Below are positions 1 to 7,994 of a stretch of 25,545 nt of DNA, piece after piece. The translations under genes and the position numbers were made by a program. Under the pieces are notes generated by a model. The model was given only the letters and a program-made list of their open reading frames with translations. It had not been told where the DNA came from and made no database searches. This DNA comes from an uncultured Lachnospiraceae bacterium (lineage in GTDB: Bacteria; Bacillota; Clostridia; Lachnospirales; Lachnospiraceae), in NCBI GenBank assembly GCA_934293575.1, contig CAKQYU010000016.1, positions 1 through 25,545 on the forward strand, given 5' to 3'. Numbering within the stretch: the first letter of the stretch is position 1; each line of letters starts with the position of its first letter.

Positions 1-93
1 AAGAAAAGAGAAGAAGAATTAAAGAAAGCAGAAGCGAAGAAAAGAGAAGAAGAATTAAAGAAAGCGGAAGCGAAGAAAAAGGAAGAGAAAGAA
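1..93 (+). repeat. 36-base in-frame tandem repeat coding a charged helix
   Basis: Bases 1-36 and 37-72 are almost identical copies (a single A/G difference is visible) and 73-93 is a diverged partial third copy. Each copy encodes the 12 residues KKREEELKKAEA. The alternating basic and acidic blocks predict a stiff single helix on the cytoplasmic side of the following membrane segment. More copies may lie left of the window. Confidence 0.85.
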
Positions 94-1113
94 CCGGAAG
101 AGAGAGAAACCGATGATGACTGGGAGGAAAAATGGACATTTGGTAGAATTCTCGGAACCTTTTTTGAAGGACTTTGGACAATCGTTAAGATATGTGTAAT
201 TGTGTGCGTTGTAACGGTAATTTCCGGATTTTTCCTTTCCAGAGATTTAATGATTCGTGGAAGAAATGGAGACCGGCAATGTCTTAAGGATATGGTAAGT
301 GCATCAAATGTGCTTTCCAATCGTGAGGCAGAGGTCACGAAAGCGAATAGCTGGCTGCAATCGGTGAAAGGCAGTAAAATAACATTAGAGGCAGATGATG
401 GAAAAATTTTAGTCGCCAGAAAATATGTAAAGGATGAAAATGATAATCGATGGGCGGTAGTCTTACACGGCTATGGAGATGATATGGAGGATGTGTATGA
501 CATTGCCATGCATTATTCCGATGCCGGATACAATGTATTGCTTCCGGATTTGCGGGCACATGGAGAAAGTGAAGGCGCATTTTACGGAATGGGCTGGTTG
601 GATCGGTTGGATATCATTAACTGGATTGATGTGATTTTAGAGGAAAATCCATCTGCCAATGTGGTTATACATGGTATTGATATGGGTGCGGATGCGGCAT
701 TGATGTTATCCGGAGAACCAATCAAGAGTAATATTAAAGCAATTGTGGCAGAGGGAGCATATCCGACTGCATGGGATGTTGTGAAAGAGGAATATAAGAC
801 CAGACATCCGAAATTACCGACATTTCCGTTTTTATATATGATAAATCCGGTTATGAAGGTATGGGCAGGATATTCCCTGACAGAAGCGGATGCGGTAAAA
901 CAGGTGAAGAAAACAAATGTGCCGATTTTACTGATAGCGGGAAATAATGATACCTATGTGGATTCCGATATGACCAACGAGTTAGATCAGGCAATTGCCT
1001 CTTCTCATGAAGTATTTACCATTGCAAACGGAGCGCACGGGGATTGCAGATATGCGGATTCGGAAGCATATTATGATAAAGTATTTCAATTTACGGGAAA
1101 TTATGTAGATTAA
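1..1113 (+). CDS. Membrane-anchored alpha/beta hydrolase with Asp at the nucleophile position (5' end cut by window)
   Basis: The reading frame is open from base 1 to the stop at 1111-1113 (370 visible codons), so the true start lies left of the window; the GTG at 202 falls inside the membrane segment and is not a sensible start. Order of parts: a Lys/Glu-rich repeat helix (codons 1-36), an acidic stretch, one membrane segment (about codons 58-80), then an alpha/beta-hydrolase domain. Visible landmarks are HGYG near codon 156 (oxyanion region), GIDMG with Asp at codon 227 (679-681) where relatives of the YqkD type have Ser, a candidate acid Asp at codon 317 and a candidate His at codon 346. 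The domain probably sits outside the membrane, by inference from the basic/acidic N-terminus. Substrate is unknown. The Asp suggests either a dehalogenase/epoxide-hydrolase-like mechanism or loss of activity. The next gene starts 11 bases downstream. Confidence 0.85.
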   Translation, partial: KKREEELKKAEAKKREEELKKAEAKKKEEKEPEERETDDDWEEKWTFGRILGTFFEGLWTIVKICVIVCVVTVISGFFLSRDLMIRGRNGDRQCLKDMVSASNVLSNREAEVTKANSWLQSVKGSKITLEADDGKILVARKYVKDENDNRWAVVLHGYGDDMEDVYDIAMHYSDAGYNVLLPDLRAHGESEGAFYGMGWLDRLDIINWIDVILEENPSANVVIHGIDMGADAALMLSGEPIKSNIKAIVAEGAYPTAWDVVKEEYKTRHPKLPTFPFLYMINPVMKVWAGYSLTEADAVKQVKKTNVPILLIAGNNDTYVDSDMTNELDQAIASSHEVFTIANGAHGDCRYADSEAYYDKVFQFTGNYVD

Positions 1114-1124
1114 AGGAATAGAAA

Positions 1125-2363
1125 ATGTCAGAAAAAAGAAAATATGACAAATTGTCAGAGGATTTACAAAACAGAATAAGACAGGACAGGGAAAATGGAG
1201 TGAAAAATCCATATCGTGCAGCCGATGAGGATGCAATCCGACGCATTCCAAATTGGGATAAAAATACATTGCTTCGTCCGGCATATGTGCGTGATATAGA
1301 AAAGATTATCCATGTACCGTATTATAATCGTTATGCGGATAAGACACAGGTTTTCTCTTTTCTAAAAAATGATGATATTACCAGAAGGGCATTGCATGTG
1401 CAGCTGGTTTCAAGAATCGCAAGAAATATCGGTTCGTTACTTGGTTTGAATGTGGATTTGATTGAGGCGATTGCATTAGGTCATGATATCGGACATACTC
1501 CGTTTGGTCATGCCGGAGAAAAATACTTGAGTGAGTGCTTAAGAGAACATACCGGCAGATATTTCAATCATAATGTACATAGTGTCAGAGTGCTGGATGC
1601 GATTATGAGGAGAAATATCAGTTTGCAGACTTTGGATGGAATTTTGTGTCATAATGGCGAATTTGCAATGCAGGAATACCGGCCGGTTCCTTTAGAAGAC
1701 TTTGAACATTTTGATCAGAAATACGAAAATTGTTATATTGATAAGAAAAATATAGATGCTTTGGTGCCATATACATTGGAAGCCTGTGTTGTCAGGGTGT
1801 GTGATATGATTGCCTATCTTGGAAAAGACCGGCAGGATGCGGTTCGTGCAAATCTGATTCCGGATGAAAGTATATTTGAAGAACAGGCATTTGGAAAGAG
1901 TAATCCGGAAATTATTAATAATCTGATAGTGAATATTGTAGAAAACAGTTATGGCAAAGATTATATTCAGTTAGACGATGAGTATTATCGGGCTATCAAA
2001 GCAACAAAAAACGAAAATTATCAAAAAATCTACTTTAACGACGAGGTGGAACGAACTTATCAGGAAAGTATCCGTCCAATGATGAATCATATGTATCATT
2101 ATCTGTTGACGGATTTGGAACAGGGAAACACATCTTCTGTTATTTTCAGACATCATATTGATTATGTAAATAGTAATGCGGGCTTTTATCAGGGACCGGA
2201 TTATCTGGAATCCACAGAGAAAAATCAGGTGATTGTAGATTATATTGCAAGTATGACAGATGATTATTTTGTAGATTTATATGAGTATTTATTCCCAAAG
2301 AGCTCTTATAAGATTAACTATGTATCTTACTTTGATGAGGAAACGGACAGGAGGAATAACTGA
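1125..2363 (+). CDS. dGTP triphosphohydrolase-like HD-domain protein
   Basis: A 412-residue HD-superfamily phosphohydrolase of the dGTPase (Dgt) type, which in this family splits dNTPs to deoxynucleoside plus triphosphate. Seen in the sequence: the metal-binding set H91, the H120-D121 pair inside GHDIGHTPFGH, and D227 in RVCDMIAYLGKD; the PYYNRYADKTQVF stretch at about 65-77 matches the RLxxKTQVF-type segment of Dgt proteins. The start ATG at 1125 follows a GGAA ribosome site and lies 11 bases after the hydrolase stop. Its stop lies 1 base before the DUF4317 start, and the ribosome site for that gene lies within its last codons, so translation is probably coupled. Nucleotide preference cannot be read from sequence, so I leave the symbol empty. 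Confidence 0.88.
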   Translation: MSEKRKYDKLSEDLQNRIRQDRENGVKNPYRAADEDAIRRIPNWDKNTLLRPAYVRDIEKIIHVPYYNRYADKTQVFSFLKNDDITRRALHVQLVSRIARNIGSLLGLNVDLIEAIALGHDIGHTPFGHAGEKYLSECLREHTGRYFNHNVHSVRVLDAIMRRNISLQTLDGILCHNGEFAMQEYRPVPLEDFEHFDQKYENCYIDKKNIDALVPYTLEACVVRVCDMIAYLGKDRQDAVRANLIPDESIFEEQAFGKSNPEIINNLIVNIVENSYGKDYIQLDDEYYRAIKATKNENYQKIYFNDEVERTYQESIRPMMNHMYHYLLTDLEQGNTSSVIFRHHIDYVNSNAGFYQGPDYLESTEKNQVIVDYIASMTDDYFVDLYEYLFPKSSYKINYVSYFDEETDRRNN

Positions 2364-2364
2364 A

Positions 2365-3516
2365 ATGAACAAGAAGGAAGTAAATGAGATAAAAAAACAA
2401 TTTACACCGGAAAATTGTACGATTACAAGAATCTGTGGTTGTTATGTGGATGGTGAAAAGGATAAGAAGACAGAACTTGCGCAGACCTTTCTTACCCTGA
2501 CAGAGGAAGAAAATTTTAAATACTTCACAATTTTCAAAGGAACTATGTCCGGTACAATCGGAAAAAATTTATTAAATATGGAATATCCGGCAAAGGAAGA
2601 ATATGAGCCACGGGATTTCCTGCTTCGGCTGAAAAATTCCAAACTGGAGGATTCCGCTTTGGTAGAGGAATTTTACGATAAGGTAATACAGACCTATCAT
2701 TATGATGAGAATTATTATATTATTCTGGTATATGCGGCATATGATGTTCCGGGTAAGACAGAGGATGGCATTGAAAATGAAGATGCTTCGGATTATGTGT
2801 ATGATTACATCCTTTGCAGTATCTGTCCGGTCAAACTTACGGATGCAGGTCTGGCATATAATGAGCATAACAATACAATTGAAAGCCGGATTCGTGACTG
2901 GGTAGTCGGAGCACCGAATCATGGATTTTTATATCCTGCATTTAATGACCGTAATACAGATTTGCAGGGATTGTTATACTATACAAAGAATTCCGAAACC
3001 ATGCAGCGGGATTTCATTGATGAAACGTTGGGATGCGGAGTACCGCTTTCTTATAAGACACAGCAGGAGACATTTCAGGACATCATAGAAAATACGCTGG
3101 GCGCGGAATGTGATTTTGAAACGGTTAAGACAATTCAGGAAAATCTGAATGAGTTTGTGGAAGAACGAAAAGATGCAGAGGAACCCGCTGAAATTGATAA
3201 AATGCAGATGAAAAAGTTGTTAGAGGACAGTGGGGTAAAACAGACAGCCATTGCCAATTTTGATACGGCATTTGACAGTATTGTACCGGAGGAGGAAAAA
3301 CCGGTATTTTCCGCGGCAAATGTTGCATCAACGAGAAGCTTTGATATCAAAATGCCGGATGTGGTAATTAAGGTTAAGCCGGAACGGACCGATTTGGTGG
3401 AAACCAGAGTGATTGACGGTGTGCCGTACATTATGGTACAGATGAATGACAGCGTGGAAGTGAACGGAATTAATGTTCATGCAATGGATATGGAAACCGG
3501 AGAAATTATAGATTAA
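2365..3516 (+). CDS. DUF4317 family protein
   Basis: A 383-residue protein that I recognise as DUF4317, a family common in Lachnospiraceae and of unknown function. The conserved opening (MNKKEVNEIKKQFTPENCTI, then ICGCYVDGEKDKK) identifies it. The frame is open further upstream, but ATG 2365 is chosen because the family begins there and a perfect AGGAGG (2349-2354) precedes it. No signal peptide or membrane segment is visible, so it should be cytoplasmic. The middle contains many acidic and aromatic residues (about 110-180); the last 60 residues are Val-rich. It sits between the dGTPase-like gene and the DUF815 ATPase, with 1-base and 19-base gaps, which suggests shared transcription but does not reveal its job. 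Confidence 0.9.
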   Translation: MNKKEVNEIKKQFTPENCTITRICGCYVDGEKDKKTELAQTFLTLTEEENFKYFTIFKGTMSGTIGKNLLNMEYPAKEEYEPRDFLLRLKNSKLEDSALVEEFYDKVIQTYHYDENYYIILVYAAYDVPGKTEDGIENEDASDYVYDYILCSICPVKLTDAGLAYNEHNNTIESRIRDWVVGAPNHGFLYPAFNDRNTDLQGLLYYTKNSETMQRDFIDETLGCGVPLSYKTQQETFQDIIENTLGAECDFETVKTIQENLNEFVEERKDAEEPAEIDKMQMKKLLEDSGVKQTAIANFDTAFDSIVPEEEKPVFSAANVASTRSFDIKMPDVVIKVKPERTDLVETRVIDGVPYIMVQMNDSVEVNGINVHAMDMETGEIID

Positions 3517-3535
3517 ACAGAAAGAAGATGAAAGA

Positions 3536-4912
3536 ATGTATAAGCAGGTATCCAAATTAATTGTTTATCGGGATTTAGGTGAGGATAGTATCTTAAAAAA
3601 ACTTGCCGGAATATTTGAGGATTTTGACTGGTATAAGGCGAATGTACTTGGAGGCTCCACTGCATTGAGCGCATCAAAGGTAGAGGAGTTAAAGGATAAA
3701 AAGCATATCAGCAAGGAAAGCCTGATTACAAGAATATATGAAGAAATCAAGCGTTTGCTGGATTTGGCGACAGATTATGGCTTTAATACGAATCTATGGC
3801 ACAATTATTTAACATTTATTATGATGACAAATGAAAATTCCTTTACGCTGACCAGTGAAAAGGTAGGAGCAAATGAGGGAAGTGTCAATCAGTTTGCAAA
3901 GAATGATTTTCGGATTTTCAAGGAATTATTTGATTATAATTTCTATGAGATTGAGAAAGAACTGGGAATTGATTGTTTTACGATTATTTCAAATTATACG
4001 GCAATCCAGAAAAAAGAGCGTATGTATAATTATAACGTATCCTCAAAAGTTCAGGAATTATCTTCAAGATTGGAAAAATGTGAAGATGAAGATGGATTCT
4101 TTGATGAAGTCACAAAATTCTATGTGGACTATGGCGTTGGAATGTTTGGACTGAATAAGGCATTCCGTATTAGAAGCACAGAGAATAAGGTAGACATTTA
4201 TCCGATTAATAATACGGAAAATGTATTGCTAAATGATTTGGTCGGCTATGAAATCCAAAAACAGAAATTGATAGAAAATACAGAAGCTTTTGTTGCGGGA
4301 AAACCGGCAAATAACTGTCTGTTGTTTGGAGATTCCGGAACCGGTAAATCGACCTGTATTAAAGCAATCATTAACGAATACTATGATCAGGGACTTCGCA
4401 TGATTGAAATTTACAAGCATCAGTTTAAGGATTTGTCAACCGTGATTTCCATGATTAAGAATCGAAATTACCGTTTTATTATTTATATGGATGATTTGTC
4501 TTTTGAGGAATTTGAGATTGAATATAAATTTTTAAAGGCGGTAATTGAAGGTGGTGTGGAAACCAAACCGGACAATGTATTGATTTATGCGACCTCAAAC
4601 AGAAGACATCTGATTAAAGAGACATGGAATGATAAGAATGATATGGAAATCAGTGAAGGTCTGCATCGTTCGGATACCATGCAGGAAAAATTATCATTAG
4701 TCAACCGTTTTGGCGTAACGATTAATTTCTCAAGACCAAGTCAGAAGGAATACTTTAATATTGTCTGTGAGTTGGCAAAGAGAGAGCCTTCTATTACTTT
4801 GTCAGAGGAACAGTTGTGTGCGGAAGCAAACAAATGGGAATTATCGCATGGCGGTATTTCCGGCAGAACGGCACAGCAGTTTATTAATTATCTGGCAGGA
4901 AAATCGGAGTAA
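3536..4912 (+). CDS. DUF815 family AAA ATPase
   Basis: 458 residues. The first ~230 form a helical N-terminal region without a motif I recognise; the rest is an AAA-type ATPase with Walker A GDSGTGKST at 265-273 and Walker B IIYMDD at 315-320, followed by a sensor-1-like YATSNRRHL at about 352-360 and a Arg-rich C-terminal lid. This matches DUF815, whose cellular role is not established; relatives are described simply as ATP-binding proteins. The start ATG 3536 has only a weak purine-rich ribosome site. The stop is 3 bases before the radical SAM gene. No membrane segment is seen. The tight spacing with DUF4317 and the dGTPase-like gene is the only hint to function. Confidence 0.88.
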   Translation: MYKQVSKLIVYRDLGEDSILKKLAGIFEDFDWYKANVLGGSTALSASKVEELKDKKHISKESLITRIYEEIKRLLDLATDYGFNTNLWHNYLTFIMMTNENSFTLTSEKVGANEGSVNQFAKNDFRIFKELFDYNFYEIEKELGIDCFTIISNYTAIQKKERMYNYNVSSKVQELSSRLEKCEDEDGFFDEVTKFYVDYGVGMFGLNKAFRIRSTENKVDIYPINNTENVLLNDLVGYEIQKQKLIENTEAFVAGKPANNCLLFGDSGTGKSTCIKAIINEYYDQGLRMIEIYKHQFKDLSTVISMIKNRNYRFIIYMDDLSFEEFEIEYKFLKAVIEGGVETKPDNVLIYATSNRRHLIKETWNDKNDMEISEGLHRSDTMQEKLSLVNRFGVTINFSRPSQKEYFNIVCELAKREPSITLSEEQLCAEANKWELSHGGISGRTAQQFINYLAGKSE

Positions 4913-4915
4913 CAA

Positions 4916-6724
4916 ATGAAAATTGTATTAGCGGCATTAAATGCAAAATATGTACATTCCAATCTGGCGGTGTATGATTTGCAAGCATATGCAAAAGTAC
5001 AACTGAATCGGGAGTTTGCAGGTGAAGAAGGATTACCACAGATTAAGATTTGCGAATATACGATTAATCACAATCTGAATCAGATTTTACAGGCATTGTA
5101 TCAGGAAAAGGCGGACGTGGTAGCCTTTTCTTGCTATATATGGAATATTTCGGAAATCTTAACGGTGGCGAAGGAATTAAAAAAGGTGTCTCCATCCCTG
5201 CAAATATGGCTGGGCGGACCGGAAGTAAGTTATCAGAGCAGACCGTTGTTGGAGAAGAATGCATTTATACAGGGAATTATGCAGGGAGAGGGTGAAGCAA
5301 CCTTCTATGAACTGATAAAATTCTGGTGGAAAGGAACACCGGTTTGTCAGAATATAGCGGGAATTTGTTACCGGAATGCCGATCAACAGCTGATTCAGGG
5401 GAAACTAAGACCGTTGATGTCGTTGGATGATATTCCGTTTATATATAGGGACTTATCCCGATTTAAAAATAAAATTCTTTATTATGAAAGCAGCAGAGGA
5501 TGTCCGTTTTCTTGCAGTTATTGCCTTTCTTCGATTGAAAAGAGTGTCCGTTTCAGAAGTATTTCTCTTGTGGAGGAGGAATTGCAGTATTTTCTGGATC
5601 ACAAAGTAAGACAGGTAAAGTTTATTGACCGGACATTTAACTGTAAAAAAGAGCATGCCCTTGCAATCTGGAAATATCTTCTTGAACATGATAACGGAGT
5701 TACAAATTTTCATTTTGAGGTTTCGGCAGATTTGATTGATGAAGACGAATTGAAGGTTTTTGAAAAAATGAGACCCGGTCTGATTCAGCTGGAGATTGGT
5801 TTGCAGTCCACGAATCCGGAAACAATCCGGGAAATCCGAAGGGTAATGGATATTCCGAAATTAAAACAGAACATGAAGCGAATCCGTAGCTATGGAAATA
5901 TTCATCAACATCTTGATTTGATTGCCGGATTGCCATATGAAGATTTTGTCACATTTATAAAATCATTTAATGATGCTTATGCCATGAAACCGAATCAGTT
6001 GCAGCTGGGATTTTTGAAGGTTTTGAAGGGCTCCTATATGGGACAGCAGGCGGATGCATATGAATTGAAACATCAGGAAGTGCAGCCGTATGAGGTGCTT
6101 TCAACGAGGTGGCTTTCCTATGATGAGGTTTTACAGTTAAAGAAAATAGAAGAAATGGTAGAGGTATATTACAACAGTGATCAGTTTGAACATGTGTTGG
6201 AATATATTACGGGTTTGTTTGATACACCGTATTCTTTTTATGAAGCACTCGGAAACTATTATGAAGAAAAGGAATATTTTGACATTGGTATGAAGCGGGA
6301 AATGCGGTATCATGTGTTAAGGCAGTTCTATCGGAAACGGTTTGGAGATGAGAACCTTTCTTTGTTTGACAGTCTTTTGTCTTTTGATTACTATCTGCGG
6401 GAAAATGTAAAGAATCGTCCGGCATGGAGAGAAAAAAATCCGATCGACAAACAGACTTACAATCAGTTCTTTAAAAACGGAGGAACGGATGCATACCGGT
6501 TATGTTTGACAGAGTATGATTCAAAGGAGGCTGCACGCCGCATGCATATTGAACCGGTTATCGGTAAAGCACTTCCTTATATTTTGAAAGAATCGGAATA
6601 TCGCGTTTGCATGGAGGAAGAACCGGTGAAAGAGGAGGAATGGTATTATTGTCTTTATGATTATGAAAGCAGGAATCCTTTGACAAACGATGGAACGGTT
6701 GTTGTGTTAAATTCACTTGTATAG
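4916..6724 (+). CDS. B12-binding-domain radical SAM protein (DUF4080 type)
   Basis: 602 residues. Residues 1-140 look like a cobalamin-binding-type domain (MKIVLAALNAKYVHSNLAVY opening, LGGPEVSY near 99-106, GEGE near 124-127). The radical SAM core follows, with the CxxxCxxC cluster as C196, C200 and C203 in GCPFSCSYC; these cysteines bind the 4Fe-4S cluster that cleaves S-adenosylmethionine. Downstream, the EIGLQSTNPETI stretch matches the usual radical SAM core. The C-terminal ~200 residues resemble DUF4080. Family members with this layout have no assigned substrate, so the reaction is unknown; methylation or anaerobic ring chemistry are only possibilities. A GGAG ribosome site lies at 4905-4908 in the previous gene. 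The next gene begins 27 bases later. Confidence 0.9.
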   Translation: MKIVLAALNAKYVHSNLAVYDLQAYAKVQLNREFAGEEGLPQIKICEYTINHNLNQILQALYQEKADVVAFSCYIWNISEILTVAKELKKVSPSLQIWLGGPEVSYQSRPLLEKNAFIQGIMQGEGEATFYELIKFWWKGTPVCQNIAGICYRNADQQLIQGKLRPLMSLDDIPFIYRDLSRFKNKILYYESSRGCPFSCSYCLSSIEKSVRFRSISLVEEELQYFLDHKVRQVKFIDRTFNCKKEHALAIWKYLLEHDNGVTNFHFEVSADLIDEDELKVFEKMRPGLIQLEIGLQSTNPETIREIRRVMDIPKLKQNMKRIRSYGNIHQHLDLIAGLPYEDFVTFIKSFNDAYAMKPNQLQLGFLKVLKGSYMGQQADAYELKHQEVQPYEVLSTRWLSYDEVLQLKKIEEMVEVYYNSDQFEHVLEYITGLFDTPYSFYEALGNYYEEKEYFDIGMKREMRYHVLRQFYRKRFGDENLSLFDSLLSFDYYLRENVKNRPAWREKNPIDKQTYNQFFKNGGTDAYRLCLTEYDSKEAARRMHIEPVIGKALPYILKESEYRVCMEEEPVKEEEWYYCLYDYESRNPLTNDGTVVVLNSLV

Positions 6725-6751
6725 ATAAATGGCAATAGATGGGAGTTAAAA

Positions 6752-7915
6752 ATGGGTTTATTATATTTTACAAGACATGGGCAGACAATTTGGAACGTGG
6801 AAAATAAAATATGCGGAGCAACGGATATTGCATTGACGGATTATGGACATGAACAGGCGATTGCTTTGGGAAATGTGTTAAAAGAACAGATAGAGAAGGA
6901 AGAACTGCATATTGATGAAATTCTGTACTCACCGTTAGTAAGGGCGGCGGATACGGCAAAACATATCTCAGAGGTGACAGGGATTCCCGCAAGAGAGGAA
7001 AAACGACTCAAGGAACAAAATTTCGGACGCTATGAGGGAACACCGAGAGATGGGGAAGAATTCCGTCAGATGAAGGCAAATTTTGTAAACCATTTTGGAA
7101 CCGGGGAAACGATGCTTGCTCTGGCACAGAGAATTTATAATCTGTTGGATGAACTAAAGGAATCGGATAAGACGTATTTGCTGGTGGCTCATAATGGGAT
7201 TGCAAGAGTGATACAGTCATACTTTTATGATATGACGAATGAGGAATATGCAAATTTTGGAATAAAAAACTGTGAGGTAAGACGGTATTCTTTTACAAAT
7301 GTGGAACGTCTGGTGGAACTGTTAAATGAAACTTACGGAACCGATTACAGATGTTATCTGAATCATGAAAATGCATTTCAGTTATTGATAGCAACGATGT
7401 TAAGCGCACAGTGTACCGATGCGAGGGTGAATATTGTTACAAAGGATTTGTTTCAAAAATATCCAACGGTTGAAAGCTTTGCAAATGCGGATGTGAAGGA
7501 GCTGGAAAGAGATATCTATTCCACCGGATTTTATAAGAATAAGGCAAAAAATATCATTGCCTGTTCCAAAAAGTTGTTGGAAAAATACAACGGAGAAGTG
7601 CCGTCGGATTTAGACGAACTGATTCGGTTAGATGGTGTCGGACGAAAAACCGCCAATGTAATCCGCGGAAATATCTTTCATGAACCAAGTATTGTTGTCG
7701 ATACCCATGTGAAACGGATTTCAAAGCTGCTGGGATTGACAAAGAGTGAAGATCCGGTTGTGATTGAAAAAGAGTTGATGGAGATTTTGCCAAAAGAACA
7801 GTGGATTTTGTATAATATTCAGATTATACAACATGGACGGCAGATTTGTATTGCAAGACGTCCGAAATGTAAGGAATGTACATTACGGGAGGTCTGTCCG
7901 TCTTGTCGCATCTAG
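6752..7915 (+). CDS. Histidine phosphatase fused to endonuclease III
   Basis: One continuous 387-codon frame with two complete domains. Residues 1-182 are a histidine phosphatase (phosphoglycerate-mutase superfamily): RHG with H9 as phospho-acceptor, E88 in KEQNFGRYEG, and second His H147 in VAHNG. Residues 184-387 are endonuclease III, the DNA glycosylase/AP lyase for oxidised pyrimidines: helix-hairpin-helix LDGVGRKTANV with catalytic K299, catalytic D317 in VDTHVKR, and the 4Fe-4S ligands C366, C373, C376, C382 with the standard 6-2-5 spacing. There is almost no linker. An in-frame GTG at 7301 sits at the domain border, but the nearest purine-rich stretch (GAGG, 7274-7277) is about 23 bases away, too far for a good ribosome site. 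Both active sites look intact. The glycosylase part would be called nth if separate. Confidence 0.92.
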   Translation: MGLLYFTRHGQTIWNVENKICGATDIALTDYGHEQAIALGNVLKEQIEKEELHIDEILYSPLVRAADTAKHISEVTGIPAREEKRLKEQNFGRYEGTPRDGEEFRQMKANFVNHFGTGETMLALAQRIYNLLDELKESDKTYLLVAHNGIARVIQSYFYDMTNEEYANFGIKNCEVRRYSFTNVERLVELLNETYGTDYRCYLNHENAFQLLIATMLSAQCTDARVNIVTKDLFQKYPTVESFANADVKELERDIYSTGFYKNKAKNIIACSKKLLEKYNGEVPSDLDELIRLDGVGRKTANVIRGNIFHEPSIVVDTHVKRISKLLGLTKSEDPVVIEKELMEILPKEQWILYNIQIIQHGRQICIARRPKCKECTLREVCPSCRI

Positions 7916-7994
7916 TTGCATGAGAGGGATTTTTGTTGTAAAATAATTTATATTTTGCGCATATAGAATAAGCAAGATTTGGAGGGGACAGGTT

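Noticed and set aside
202..1113. GTG 202 as start of the hydrolase
   Set aside because: It lies in the middle of the membrane segment, has no ribosome site, and the frame is open and clearly coding back to base 1.
2281..2364. Upstream ATG extending the DUF4317 protein
   Set aside because: It overlaps the dGTPase gene by 83 bases; the family start and a perfect AGGAGG support ATG 2365.
7301..7915. Separate nth gene starting at GTG 7301
   Set aside because: No ribosome site at a usable distance and no stop between the domains; a fusion is the simpler reading, though internal initiation is not excluded.
7936..7969. Promoter or flagellar-sigma promoter before the chemoreceptor gene
   Set aside because: TAAA and TATAGA-like pieces exist but no combination has both boxes and proper spacing.
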